This document shows positions 19,958-33,609 of a DNA stretch of 64,000 bases, piece by piece (positions within the stretch are counted from its first letter, which is position 1; the number at the start of each line of letters is the position of its first letter). Location of the stretch: contig OX419755.1 of the NCBI GenBank assembly GCA_948567375.1, forward strand, positions 23,886,517-23,950,516, read 5' to 3'. The stretch is from Lunularia cruciata. Its lineage: Eukaryota > Streptophyta > Marchantiopsida > Lunulariales > Lunulariaceae. The notes below the pieces were generated by a model. The model did not search any database. It was not told the origin of the DNA and saw only the letters and a program-made list of their open reading frames with translations. A program made the position numbers and the translations under genes.

Positions 19958-22900
19958 GCAAACTTATAAGAAACCATGTATCAATCCCATTTCTTTTGCA
20001 ATCTATCTCCAATCATAGATTCTAGAAAATCTCTCCCAAACTTCACAAGATAAGTGGCTATATAATTGAATTTTGTACTCTTTTGTTCAAGTTTCTTACT
20101 ATTTCCTCCTTTTATTTTCTTGAAATGGTCAAAGTCTTCTAGATAATCCAAAATTTGACCATAAAGTGAGATATCATTCTAAACCTATTGTCTTCACTTC
20201 CATTGGATTTCATACATAATGCTTTTGATTTGACATCCTCAAACAAAAGGCCAGATGATGGACCAAAGGAAACCATGGCAAGAAGAGCTTGAAATTTATA
20301 TCTAGGAGAATGCAAGGCATAGCTAGACTTCTTGAGAGAATATGGAGGATTTAAATCTACAAGATGGGAAACAATTGATATAATACTCAAGATTAGACAT
20401 ACCAAAAGAAGGTACATGATTCAATAAGTCAATTGGATGGGAGCTTGCTAATCAAAATGGAACTCCCATGTCAACCATTTGGGGTTGAGTGCATTCCATA
20501 TGTCGTGAATCTTGAATTCTCACTTCCTTGGCCAACACACTTACTTCTTCTGTCCACTCCTACCCATGAACATGCTTTGCCAAATCTTGCACTGCACTAA
20601 CAAATTTTAAAACACAAGTGCAATTTCCATGTTGATTTCACCTTGGAATCCACATTTATTAGTCCTTGATTTCTAATCATATTTATGTCTAGATATTAAT
20701 ATTTATTCAAATTCAATCTGAACTGCCTAATCTCTTGGTTTTATCATTGCATAATCTCTCATCTTGTAATCTGATACTCAAAAAATGAAATGACCTATAA
20801 AAAATAAAATCTTGTAATTATTTTACGTTCATTTCATTTTGGGGTAAGTAATTGTTACAATTTTTTCCAATTCCCTACCTACCCCTAGAAATTTCCTATA
20901 AAAAAAGTTTTTGAAATCCTCTATTATCCATAAACTTGTTTATGAATATTTAAAAAACCCATAAAAGCTAAATCCACAAATTGATAGCAACTTGTGCAAC
21001 AAGATAGTGACCAAGGATGAAACTATTACACTAGAGATTCTTAATACTAGGTTTATGTGTATTGTAAACTTCTGTAAAATATTGAGTGGAGGAAAAAACC
21101 ATAATATGTAGGTTAAGGGTATTCAAAAAAGCCATAATGTGTAGTTTTATTGAATAAGGGATATTTTGTAGATATTAGTTAGAATACTAATTACAGTACT
21201 TTCAATTTGAATTTGACAATAAGGTGATACATCTAACATTAGAGGAAATAAGAGCATTTTTGAGATTTCCTCTCTTCACCTCTTGTCAATTCTTTGAATC
21301 TTGCTTGTCCTATGATGCATGATAAATTATAAAATTCCAATTTGCAAAATCAAGAATTGTTTAAGATAGTTGTGAAATTTAGAGAGAACAAAGAGTGGAA
21401 TAGGATTTGTTCAAATTGAACAAGAGTATGAGGGTGGAAAATTGTGATGCATTTGTAATTATCACAACTTAGTGGGAAAATTACAAAATGGATTGAGCTC
21501 ATTATCAATTTGAAATAAAAAATGATAATGATGAATGAACACATGAATGGAATTTTGCTAATTGGAGTGAAGATGAAGAAGATATAATAAGCGGTTTCAA
21601 ATTTGGACTTAATGGGAATGGAGCATTCTCGGACGGTTTTGTAAACATACATGAGGTTCCATCAACCAAATCAGGTGTGTTTGTAAACAAGGTCATAACA
21701 TCTTAGTGTTTTGATTATCTTCTTTTGGGTGAAGTTTTTGGCCAATCTTTTTTGGTAATTAAATACTATGGAACACATATAACCCATAACTTTTACATGT
21801 CATGTTTTCATGACCCATAAAATTTCTAGAGCTATAGGAGTTTCTCCCATAAAACTCATCTACCTCTTTGCCACACCTTGTAAGAGCTTATAGGATGTCC
21901 TATAGATCTCTTGTAAGAACAATGGACCAAGCTAAAACCAGCTTATTGAAACTTCTTCATGGATCCATGATTAAGGTGGTGAGAGTTTGCAAATAGTCAA
22001 AGAAATTTGCAATTGAGAGTGTTTAATAATTGGAATTCAAACTTTATTACTAAATATTTCAAAAATTTGGATCCAAAAGCATTTAGATAACTTACACAAA
22101 TGAATTTAGACTTATTTCATGTTTTTTCTTGTATGCATTTTAGTAAAATGCATAGGAGAGATCAAACTCTCATTTGAATCCAATTTGCATTGGTTCTCAA
22201 TAGATTTGGCCATAACAAGAATAGTACATGCATTCAATATATCGGATACTAATGAAGGATCCATGATTGAATTCACAAAATAAGTAATGATAGTCATTTT
22301 ATCCATTCTACAGAAAGAAGTGAGGTGTCCAGGCCAAGAAGGTCAAGAAAAAAATTCATTTGTATTTTCTCATAAAGGATTTCTTGGATGCATGGTAATA
22401 ATGGATGGAACATTTTTCCCTTCAACACAAAGACCAAATGTTGATGAGGAATTATATTTAGTTGGAAGGATTTTTATTCAATACATGGTTGAGTCATATG
22501 TAAAGAAAAGAGGATTATAATCCACTTTATAAGAGATAAGAGTATTGAAATCCTTGTATCAAATTGTTTCCTTAGTAGAGTTTTGGTCGTTGTTGCAATT
22601 GCTTATTAGAGTATTGTTATTTGCAAGGATGCTTGCTCCTATCATGATCTAACATGCTTGGAAAAAAATCTCCACTATGGTCTAAAATACAAGGAGCATG
22701 CACTTCTTTTGACCATAATTAGGATTTGCTTGGTGATTTAGGTTATATCACAATCTTGTGCCATCTTTCAAGCAAGCCCAAATGGAAGAAAAACACATCT
22801 TAAACAATTATGTCCCTCAAACTTAAGTGTTAAAAAACATTGTATAGGAGTTTCAAAATCCCAATGGCATTTCCTAAGGGAATTAAGGGTCCAACTCAAG

Positions 22901-24599
22901 GGTCCTATTAAGAAATTTTTTAATTGCTTAAATGGATAACTGTCTGTACAATTCTCCACAACTTTTAATAAACCAATTTGAAATATGGTTAGAGGAAGAT
23001 AATGATTTTATAAAAGAATTTGATATATAAGTTGTAGATTCAGATCCTTTGCTTGTGCATACACTTGAGCAACATAGGAACAGACTAGAAATATTGTTGT
23101 GCAGAACTATGTTACCTTCAACAAGCAATAATTTGTACTTTGGACTCCATAACAATAAATTGTATGCATTTTGTGCAAAACTTTTGTTCAATCTTGTGAC
23201 AATATGCATTACATGTGCACTAATTAAGGTGTGTATAGGAGGTGTAGAGGGTGCATGGGGAGGCCATTGGTGTGCAATGGTTGTGTGACAATGCATGATG
23301 GGATGTATTGAGGTGCGTGATGAGGTGCACTAGTTAGTGAGATGAGGTGCACTAGGGAGCAAGATGGAAACATATGCATCACTATCATGTTGGGTATTGC
23401 ATCAGGTGTTGTATCACCAATTTCAAATTTAGTCATGAGTTCATGAGGTTTGAAGTTCGCACATTGTGAAGTTATCATGAAATTTTCTAAGGATAGTCTA
23501 GTGAGTTCTCCTTATCAATATGGAGTGTAGAGGATTGCCTATCAAGAGAAGAATTTTAGTATAAATTAAAGGAGTTTAGGGTTAGGAGCTTTATTCTTGC
23601 AAGAATTGTTTCAAAGTCAAAGGAGTTGGAGAAATTGCTAATAGTTTTTGGCAGTTAGAGAGAAATTTGCTAGATAGAGTGTTGATCATGAGTGATTTGA
23701 GGGAATTTTGAGTAATTTGTTGAGATCATGAAAGGCAAGAGCCAAAAAGAGTGATAGATTTTAGTAGAGGTGATAAAATTTAAGAGAGAGTTTTGAAAGA
23801 ATGAATTGAGGAAACTTGAGAGAGTTTTGAGAGGCATTGGGCTAAATTTCAAATTTTTTACAAATTTGAAAGTTTAGAAAGATCATCCTTAGAGATTTGT
23901 AGAGGAGAATTTGTTAAATATAGAGAGTTTTTGACTCTTATATCTAGAATTTGAGATGACAAAAATCCTTGAATAAGAGCAACTGATGGATGATAAGAAT
24001 AAGGAAAGCTTCAATAAGGAGGACTAGCTTATGAGTTTTTATACCATCAATAATCCCATGACTTATATCAAATGGTGCTAGAGGGATAAGATCTATGTGA
24101 GGAATTTAGTGGAAGAAATATGGGAGGATGACCTGGATGCTATGGGCCTGAAAATTTGCATTGGGATAAAATACCCATTGGTAAATATGAGTTTTTTTCT
24201 CCTACATTCAATTGCTCAATCTCAATTACCTTTCAATGATTTTATTTCTCTCAAATATGTTTTGATTTTATCAATTGCTTGGCCTCCATCCTATTTTTGC
24301 ATAGATCAAGCATAGTGCACCCAATGCATCCCAACGCACATCCAAAGTGCACACCCTAAACCCTAAAGCACCCTAGTGCATCCCAATATATCCCAACAAA
24401 CATCCTAGTGCACCTCAAAACTCAAGTGCACTCTAAGCCCCCAAGCTTACTACATTTGTTCCAACACACTTCATGTCTACAATTGAGTACATGCCTAATT
24501 CTAATTTTTTTGCTTTTGAGTTCTTTGTCTACCTAAAGCTTGTCTTTTGGTTTTGTTTTTTAGGTTTCTTGTATATTGAGTTTGTCATCACTTTGGACC

Positions 24600-26720
24600 T
24601 TTAGATATGTAAACAAAGAGTTTGTGGGAGACCCTTCACACTCATGATGAGCTTGCTTTGCAAAGGAGCCAAATACAGAAGAAGAGATATGTTCTTTACT
24701 TGGCAAAGGAGGATTGGTTCCCTATGCAAGATAGATTACTAGGAGATGTTTTACATGAAAATGTACATATATAATATTTGGACCATTTTTCAAGATGATG
24801 TATTTTCCTTTCATCTTGTCTAGGAGGCCCAAGATTGTGCATAGGTATATCATCTTAAATATGAAGACAAAGCTATGAGAGCCAACATGGAGGATTATGA
24901 TTGGGAAGAGTTGATGATGCTTGCTATTGAGGTGTAGTTAGTGGTATTAGAGAGGGAACTCTACCATCTAGATGGTCAATGGTTCAAGGTGATATTTGTA
25001 GGATAATTCCCAAGCATCCTTTTGTGGAGAGAGGTTTCATGGGTGAGGATGGGGCATCATACAAGAGCACTGAATAGGAGTAGGAGTAGGAGTAGGAGTA
25101 GGAGTAGGAGTAGGAGTAGGAGTTGGAGTAGAAGTAGGAGTAGGAGTAGGGTCTTTTCCATTCTATAGAGGAGGAATAGGATGAGGATGAATAGTTTGAG
25201 TGAGAGTAGAGTTTATGTTTAGCTCTTAAAAACTTTATGTTTTTGCTTATGTATATACTTTTACCCTTAATAAATTAACTTTCACAAGCTCTTGTTGGTT
25301 GTACTCCAAAATGGTGGTTCAATATTGATAATTTACTGTACATAGGTTACTTCCCATGTTGACCGTCTAAATGACTTTTTATTTGATGGTAGAGTAGTGG
25401 GGACTTTTACATGAGAGAATTTATGATTACTATGGAGAAATTAGAAGAGACCAAGATAGCTCTAGATGAGGCTATGAGCTTTTGTGATGCACTAAAGATA
25501 GCAATATATATGGGTTCTTAGGTTGAAAATATAAAGAGAGTCACTCACAAGACTCAGATTAGTGGGTTAGACTTGTAGTCTCACAAGACTCAAACTATTG
25601 GTATAGAAATGTAATTTCAAGCAACATAAACTCATGAAGTGCATATTTATGTGTTTAGACAAGCTAGGGGAGAGCATAGTGTGATCACACTTGAGATGTA
25701 TATAATGTTATGGATATCAAGATAGAGTAGATATTATGTGGGAAAAAAGTCTTTGCTTCATCTAATGGTATGAAATGAAATAACAATGTGGATAGATACA
25801 TTATAGAGAACTTGTTGGTCTGTACTACAACTTGGAGTTAGAAAGTTCATTTCATATTGTGTGAGTATATTTGAGGTTATCCTCTAAATAGATAGTACAT
25901 GAGTAAAGTTAGAGCACTTCCTTTAGTCCATATGGCATGAGGTAGAACACACAAGAGCATGCCTCATGGTCTTTCTTGACCAAGGGAATGGGTATATAGA
26001 GCTTTTTAGAGATTACTTTCTTATGCCATATTCAATTTTTACTACTCTAGTACAATCTTTTTGAGATATATTGATAATTAATAGTTTTGTTTTTCCTTAT
26101 TGTAGGAACCATCTACATGGTGCTATCCATCCTCTTGGATTTACTCCTTTTCAAACAAGAGTAGGTACATCACAAACCTCATGATAGGACTTTTTGATAG
26201 TTCCACTAAATGGATTTAGAGGAGACTTATGCTATGCCATTGACTTTGTAACCAAGGAGTGGAATTTGGGTCATGTTAGGGATTATAGTACAAACCCATA
26301 TGATATTTTAGTAGTATCCTTACAATATCTCCCTTTGTATCACTTGGAAAGATGGTGGTATATATAAAAATTGGATCCACATTACTTATTAAAACTATAG
26401 TTATCCTCACTATTAATTGCACTTGGACAAGGATTGTAATTGGGAATTAGAAATTTAGGATCACTTCTATAACTACCATATGGCTGAGCATCTATATTGG
26501 AAATTACTCTTGAGGAAATTATTCCTCAAGAGTCTTTCTTACCCTTGCTAGTTGTATAATGGAAGCACTTAGCTTTTGCTGTCCTTTTCTTGAATCTAAC
26601 TTTCTGAATTTTGGATCTAATCTTCTCTATGTGGAACATCTTATGAGCCTCAACTTTCATCTTTTGAGCCCCACTTTCATGCATAGCTTCTTTATATCTT
26701 TGCCATTTATTATGTTTCAA
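24600..26720 (+). repeat. Unidentified coding repeat U, copy 2
   Basis: Second member of the family described at 13764. It begins with a readable stretch KRYVLYLAKEDWFPMQDRLL near 24670-24730, then MEDYDWEELM near 24888, then RNHLHGAIH and VPLNGFRGD near 26107-26230. The hexamer microsatellite at 25075-25150 sits where copy 1 has ordinary coding sequence. The minus-strand Lys-rich frame 26526-26720 may belong to it. Boundaries are approximate. Confidence 0.5.
25075..25150 (+). repeat. TAGGAG hexanucleotide microsatellite
   Basis: About twelve tandem TAGGAG units, two of them altered (TTGGAG, TAGAAG). In one plus-strand frame it reads as alternating Arg-Ser, but that frame is not the ancestral frame of repeat U. 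Confidence 0.95.
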
Positions 26721-26958
26721 TTTTAGCTAGTTTTCATCTCCTTTTTAGCTTCTAAGGAGTTGCTCTTGATTTTGTGGTATAGGTAGCCAAGTCTTTCAAG
26801 AAAGCAATAGTGGAAGGTGTCAACTTGGAATTCCTTTGAAATTTTTCTCCCCTTAAAAGATTCATCTTCCTACTCTCCTTACTTATCTCTTTCTCATGCT
26901 AAAATATCCTTTGTTGTTGTGTCTTTCACAAAGTGTACATCATTGTCAACATCATTAT

Positions 26959-28780
26959 TGTGACAACCTAACAAGTATCACTTTTGCGGTAATCAATAAG
27001 TAAAATTTTGTTCACATAGAGATACAAGTTAGAAATGGTCAAATACAAAGCAAATAGTAACAATGTAGTTCTTCTTGAGTTCATCTTTTATCTCTCAGGT
27101 AGAAACCTATACCCATAAGAGAGTAACAGGCACTGATTCACAATCTCATCATAAATTAACACTCCATAATCACAACTCCATCAAATCTTTAGAAACAATC
27201 TTGATTGTGATGATTCAGATTTTCTCAAAGAAGGCTACTTCACTACAAAACGACTTCACCTCAAATTGCATTCCACTCCTCCACTGAAGGGGTGGAAGGG
27301 CACAACTTCCTCAATAAAAATTGCTTTGCATCAATCCCACACTGTGCTCATGAATGCAGAATACTACCAACACAATAATTCCTCTCAAATCTATCAAAGC
27401 ATTGCTTTGATTGCACTTAACTCAAGATCAAACACACAGAATGAAGATCAACATTGTGGAATTCAGCATCCAACAAGCTCATTGACTTGCACTTTGAAAT
27501 TCTCCAAACTCTCACAAACACATACAAGATTTGATACTCAAAATTTAGCTGAAATGACAAGCATTGAGTTACAACACTTCACTTTATCAACTTCAAAAAT
27601 ATAAATACAAACAACAAAGCACTGCAAATGCCTTCTTCTAATAGGCTGAGAACTTTGATAGTTGATTAACTAAAATACCATTTCCTAACAGCTTTATCAA
27701 CCTATAGATTAGAAATGACAATGCACCTCTTCATATCTGCCTCTTTAAATCTCAAATTTTTTATTACTCCGATCCAATGTCAACCTCAACTTTGGCTTCC
27801 AAACCCAATTCTACTTCATGAATTTCCCCTTCTTTGGGTTTGTCTAATACTATTTCTTCTATCCAAACTGAAATTGGAACAATAGCTAACCTATTTGCTT
27901 CCTCAATTTCTAACCCACTCTTCTCTACTACCTCAGGTTATTGTAATACTCCAAGGCTAATAGACCTAAAGATAAACACACCATGAGAAACACACACAAT
28001 TTCACACTCAAAACCTCCGATGCCCCAAAGGAGCACCTTCTCTTTATTATATAGACAAAGAGGATCTCCTCCAAGGAAACCCCGCCATAGAATTAGGCAC
28101 ATAGATAGGTGACATGTCAGCAAGCTCCACCCTTGGATTACTCACTTGGATGGGTGACATGTTGATCCTGGTCCTTAACATTCCCTCTAGTCAAACAAAC
28201 TTTGACTAGAGGGAATCTTTTAGGGAATCTTCTTGTAAGAATCTCAAAATCACATGGGTGAGGTACCATTAGAAAGCTCTTGATGAGACAAACTAGGGGA
28301 AGGAAGGCTAGCCATTCCTCCGTTTGGGGGAGAAAGGAGGGGGAATCTGCATATTTTCAAGGTCTAATTCATTTGTTTAGGACTCCAAAATTGCCTTCAA
28401 AGATTTAAGGCATATTTTGGTTCCTACTCTCTTAGTAGAAGTCCCCTTTTGGTGAGACCTCTTTCTGATTTAGTTAGTCCATTTGTGAAACATCCTTTTA
28501 GATGTTACCAAACCAATTCTCATCTTTAAATCATATATCTAGCTGTTGGTTCTAAGGTTTTCAAGTCTATTTTGGTTTCTGCTCTATTAGTAGAAGTACT
28601 CTTTTGGTGCAAGTTCTATCTGATCTATTTTGTCCATCATGTATAGCATCATTTAGATGTTACCAAACCAAATTTCACATCTAGATCATATAGCTGGCTC
28701 TTGGTATTACGTAATTGACCCAAAGATACCTACAATCCTACTTATCTTACTTTGGACTTCTTCTCTTCCTTCAATCTCAC
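26959..28780 (-). repeat. LTR family D, copy 2 (D2), interrupted and truncated
   Basis: The first 983 bp (26959-27941) match D1 from its TGTGACAACC end. The match resumes after E1 with GTAATTGACCC at 28711, corresponding to GTAACTGACCC of D1 near 17272, and fades by about 28780. The far end seen in D1 and D3 is missing. Confidence 0.75.
27942..28711 (-). repeat. LTR-like repeat E, copy 1, inserted in D2
   Basis: A 770-bp unit with inverted ends TGTAATAC/GTATTACA (first base altered here). It matches E2 (34076-34848) in inverted orientation. A TATA-like CTATATAATAAAGA lies near the end that would hold R-U5. Flanks GTTAT and GTAAT suggest a 5-bp duplication with one change. Read as a solo LTR. 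Confidence 0.7.
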
Positions 28781-28881
28781 TCCAAAGTCTATCTTAATTT
28801 GATCTTACTAAATCTAATCTAAGACTACTATTCTATTTTGCTTCTAACATCTTCCTATCTACTCTCTCTTAAACTAATCAG

Positions 28882-30352
28882 TTACTTCTTCAAATTTATG
28901 TCCTTCACTTTCTTCCTCCTCATCTCTTGCACTATCAATTTTAACTCATGCATTCTTGCTTCTCCCAATTGAACTTCAGATATTGTGTTGAGCATCACCT
29001 TCACTCTTATGATTGCTTCATTGACTATCTCTGGCTTGTTTGTCTTCATTCTTTCTTGTTCTGCTTGCAACTCCTTCCTATACATCCTTAACTCATCTTC
29101 TAACTCGGCTCTCAATGCTTCCTTCTCCTTTGCATGTTGTATAAGTTGCACTTCCATTCCCCTCATCAACCCATGCAATCTTTCCTCCTCTTGACTTCTC
29201 ACAGCCAATTCTCTCTGCCAGGCTCAATCTTTCTCTGTTGTGCTTGTCTTCAGGCTCTCCAGCTCTTGTCTCATTACTACTGCCATAGCCTTTAAATGAA
29301 TAACTCCCACTCAAGCATCATGAACTTCCATCCGCAATGCCTCAGTCTTTGCTATCTATTCCCTATCTTCTTCTTGTTTCATACTTGCCTCACCCTCCTT
29401 TACAAAATCTTTAGTCAGGCTCAATCTCTTTCTTCCTAAGCTCTACTTGAGTTCAAAGTTCTTCTAAATCCCTCTCTCCATGGATTACCGTCCTTCTCAA
29501 CTCCAAACTTTCCTCACTCAAGTATTGCACTACTCTCAATCATCTTTCAACTCTACATGACTGCCCCTCAACTCTTCTCTCTTCTTCTTCACTTGTAATA
29601 GCAAGGGACAAACAATATTTGACAAGTATTCTACCCCATCAAAGACTCCTACAGTCTTGGGTTGTTTGGGTTCTGCATGCCTCACTTCTTTTACTAGAGC
29701 TTTACTCCAAAGTCTCAATCTCCTCACTCTTAGAGGGATCTCATTTGAGCTTTCTCCTTCTTCCTCTACTAGACTTTGTGCTGCTTGTTTCCTCACCTGG
29801 CAGTAGGCATACTTCTCATTGATCTCCTACCTTTCTAGAACCCCGACTTTGGTCCTTCTTGGATTTCTTCAATCTTTGCGTGTAGTAATTCTAGACCAAG
29901 AATGTCTCCTCCTCCATGCAATCAATTACAGCATGGAACTCTTGTTCTTCTTTGTCAGCATCATTCTCTCCTTGTTGCTGAACTTCAATTTCATCATCAC
30001 TTCCACTGCTTGACTCTTCACTTTGTAGTGTGAGCTCTGGTTCTTCTTCTTCTACCAAGTCTTTTGAGTTATACTCGGCTTCTTCTTTTGACTCTTTTGC
30101 ACCAGACAACTCATCAATCACTATGACATCTTGCTTCAAGTTCACCTTCCTTGTCTTTTTGGGCTGTTCTAGTGACACACTCCCCTTGAGATGACTTCTT
30201 TTCCTCATCATTGGAAGAGGCACTACCACCCATGTATTCTGGCAACCAACACCAACAATGAAAGTACTTGGAGAGTTATGCATGTTGATGACACCAATTC
30301 CAATCAACAACCAAGCCACATTATTACTATATATGAAAAAGACGTGCAACAT
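28882..30352 (-). pseudogene. Coiled-coil and acidic protein frames, unknown family
   Basis: Three minus-strand segments: 29891-30352 (a hydrophobic start, a basic patch, then a Glu/Ser-rich acidic run), 29536-29796 (basic and helical, ending in VKKKREELRGSHVELKDD), and 28882-29208 (108 residues with heptad-like EEERLHGLMRGMEVQL and strong Glu/Lys content, probably coiled coil). Together they look like a broken structural or gag-like protein between D2 and the D3 solo LTR. No enzyme motif is visible and I do not recognise it. Confidence 0.4.
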
Positions 30353-30495
30353 TGAGCCTTACAAGGGACAACATTCCATGGGAGTAGTGCAAAATTGGAT
30401 TTCAAGAATAAAGTGATTCCTTTGATTGTTCACAACATAGATCACTAATCATTCTGTAGGTGTGTTTATGTGGGGGTACTTGAGTGATAAAGCCT

Positions 30496-32357
30496 TGTGG
30501 TACCCACATTTTTCATTTTGGACTAGTGTTGAAGAAGAAATGCCTTGTTGAAACTAAATTGAAACCAAACGGAAAAGAAATGAGAGGAAACCTGTGTTTT
30601 GATCAAGCTCAAGAAAGTTGACTTTATGTTAGATGAAGAAGGACTTGGATTAGATCAGACCCAAAGAAGCTTACTTTGTGTTAGAGGAAGAGGAAGAAGG
30701 AGGTCAAACGCCGAAGGAACGTTACTTTGCATTGGAATGGAGGTTACAAGTCAGGATTACTGTGGGAGCTATATCTCAGTGATGATATGTCTAAATCAAG
30801 CATATTATATTTTGTTGGAAGCGTCTCGTTCAGGGCTTTCCACTGCCACCAAAATTGTATAGTTTGGAAGTTTGTAGCAGAAGTTACAAGCATTTGAAGT
30901 TTTGTGAGTAGATGTATAGAGTAGTTGATTGTCTTCGGGTTCACATTACTTCGGATCTCAACGACTTCACCTCAGGATGAAAGTGACTAGATCCGGGGTA
31001 GTTGGACCTTGGAGTGCAATGAAAGTGACATTGGGAGTCTTGCGAGAGGCATTAGAGGAAGTTAGAGTTGGTAAATAAGATATTTAGGATACCCATAACT
31101 TCAATTTTAGTTCTTATTGAAAATATGATAGAATTAGAAGAGAAATAGTAGTAGTGATGAACCCAAAGTGCAGAATCAAACAATAAGTGTCTTTGGGTCT
31201 GTTATATGAGCAATAAGGCGAAAGTGGGTCATAAATTGAAGGCGTAAATAGTGTACTTATGCTTTCAATTACAATTCTTAATGGGGATATAGTAGGATTA
31301 GCAAAGGAATCGATAGTAGTGAAACGTGAAGTAGTAGAAGTTGGAGTACAAATATCTTCAAAGTTGCCATCGGAGATGGGTTGAAAGATGGGTTGCAAGA
31401 TTAAGAGTTAGGAAGGCTACCTATGAGTTTAATTGTAGATCAGGAAGAAGAAGTAGTAGAAATAGTGAAAGATTTAGTAGTTGGGAAACCCAAGGATAGA
31501 GTAGTGTGTGAGGTAACTTTGGGATTAGGTTTGGAGGTTGAGGAAGAAGTAGACATCGGATTGGAGTTGTAATAGTTATGAGATTTGAAGAGGCAGATAT
31601 AAAGAGGTGCATTGTTATTTTAGATCTACAAGTTGTTAAAGTGATTAGAAAACAATTTAGGAAGTTAATTAACAGCTTAAGTGGCATTTGCAGTCATATG
31701 TTGTTCATTGCTCATAATTTTTGAGAATAGAGAAAGTGAAGTGCTGTGAAGCAGTGCTCGTCGCTTGAGCTTGATTTTGGGTATCAATATTGTGTTTGTG
31801 TTTGTGAGTGTGGAGAATTTTGAAGTGCAAATCAGTGTGTTTGTTGGATATTGGATTCCACAGCCTTGATCTTCATTGGGTGTGATCTTCATCTTCATCT
31901 AAGTGAAGTTCAATTGGAGTAATGCCTTGACAGATCTGAGAGGAATTGTAGTGTTGGTAGTATTTTGCATTTGTGAGTGTAGTGCAGTCTTGATGTGAAG
32001 CAATTTTGATTGAGGAAGTTGTGCCTTTTGTGGAGGGATGGAACACAATTCAAAGGCAAAGTTGTTTTGTAGTGAAGTGCTATTTTTTGGGAGAGACTAA
32101 ATCATCACAATCAAGATTGTTTGGAAAGATTTGATGGAGTTGTGATTATGTGTGACAAATTGTTATGACAAGACTGCGAGTCAATGCTTGTTACTCTCTT
32201 CTGGGTGTAGTTGCTACTTGAGAGATTAAAGATGCAACCAAGAAGAACTACTTGTTATTTTTTGACTTTGTATTTGACCAATTCTGAATTGTATCTCTAA
32301 GGGAACAAACTTCATTTACTTGATTACTGCAAAAGTGATATTTGTTGGGTTGTCACA
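30496..32357 (+). repeat. Solo LTR, family D, copy 3 (D3)
   Basis: A 1,862-bp LTR starting TGTGGTACCCACAT and ending GGGTTGTCACA, flanked by AGCCT (30491-30495) and AGCCC (32358-32362), a 5-bp duplication with one transition. It is inverted relative to D1 and D2. A TATA-like GATATAAAGAGG near 31597 supports this orientation weakly. Confidence 0.8.
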
Positions 32358-32371
32358 AGCCCCCACATGGT

Positions 32372-32720
32372 ATGATGCTTGGGAACAATCATTGCTGGTA
32401 GAAAGAAGAGAGGACACTTGGACAGCCATGCAAGAAGGGCTGCTCAAGAATTTCCAATCTGTGGAGTTCATGCCAAAACTAGCCCAAACTAAACTCTAAG
32501 GGTTGAAGCAGAAGAATAATATACAAGAGTACATAGAGGCATTTTTGGATCTATAGGTTGCGATAACCAATATGAGTCCAACCAAAGCTGTTGATAATTT
32601 CAAGAGAGGATTAAGAGTAGATTTGCCAAGAGGTAATGGTTCAAAATCCTTGTATTGTTTTTGAAGCCATTGCATGCACCCAAAGAATAGCAAGGGTGCT
32701 TGGAGGAGGTGAAGCAATAA
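32372..32720 (+). pseudogene. Gag fragment of F
   Basis: Broken frame reading DTWTAMQEGLLKNFQSVEF and NIQEYIEAF, which follow the pattern of gypsy Gag (a Trp-rich helix, then a V-x-EY-x2-F block and a GL-x2-D segment). At least three stops. No zinc knuckle is left. Confidence 0.6.
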
Positions 32721-33082
32721 CACCAATGCAAAACTATCAGGTTGAGACACACCATTTTGGTGGACTAGTTCCTATGGAATTGGGCAACATTCAATTTCAA
32801 GATAGAGGAGCAAGACCTCTCTAAGGAGAACAGGGATGGGTCAAAGAAAGGAGAGAAGGAGTCCCATAAGGAGAAGGGGTTGAAGCTAAATAACAATGAT
32901 GTTACAATAATGGCTAAATTGGGCACATAGCCATCAATTATTGTGCTTGTGATCTTAGAGGCCCTTGGCCTCTATACAAGCAACCACTAACCACATAGAG
33001 AGACAAATTAAAGAGAAAGATATGGAAACTACATAAAAAACAAAGATCACCAGTAAATATACCTCATGGCTATACTGGTCCG

Positions 33083-33331
33083 GTGAGGAAGAGGACAAGT
33101 GTGCAAAGGAGGAAGATAAATGCACAATTAATTGTTGTAAATGGAGTGCTAGAAGGCAATCTGATGAGAGTGTTGATAGACCTTGGGGCAGCAGAGAATG
33201 TCTTGTCTTGCTTTGTTGCAATAAGGTTGGAGATGGAACTAGAGAAGGATGAAGTAGAATTACCTAATGGTCAGATAGAGAGGATTGAGTCGTTACCTAG
33301 AAAGGTAATACTCTTTGTAGGAAGGTATTGA
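33083..33331 (+). pseudogene. Aspartic protease fragment of F
   Basis: MRVLIDLGAAENVLS is a retropepsin active site with the usual D-S/T-G changed to D-L-G. The residues around it (VNGVLEGN before, PNGQIERI after) fit gypsy proteases. It is placed correctly between the gag piece and RT. Confidence 0.7.
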
Positions 33332-33609
33332 GAAGCAATCAGGTGGCAAGTGATACAACTAGCTTGTTATGATGCAATCTTAGGTATGTTGTGGATGGAG
33401 CACTACAACCCCATGTTGGATTAGAGAAAGTAGTGAAAACTATTTAATGGAAGATCTTTGGGATTAAAGGAAGATCACAAAGGCAAGAGTTGCCTCTGTA
33501 TGCCATAAGGACCACATCTATTGGTAAGATAGATAGATGTTTCATGGGTTTAATAAGAGAAGTCTAGAGTGCCCAACACAATGGACAAATTCTTGAGAAA
33601 TTAAAAGAT

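Larger units (their letters stand above)
17994..24590. other. AT-rich unassigned region
   Basis: No gene or complete element is recognised. It is very poor in CpG and contains the small tandem motif at 18151-18325, a degenerate minus-strand frame at 19132-19957, a short frame at 22287-22520 (with HKGFLGCMVIMDGTFF) of unknown nature, and short imperfect GAGGTGCACTAG-type repeats near 23310-23370. It may be the continuation of repeat U beyond D1. Confidence 0.5.

Noticed and set aside
24350..24372. Telomere repeat (CCCTAAA)
   Set aside because: Only two units, surrounded by similar CACCCTAG-type low-complexity sequence.
25075..25150. Arg-Ser (RS) domain protein
   Set aside because: The open RS frame is produced by the TAGGAG microsatellite and is not the frame conserved between the two U copies.
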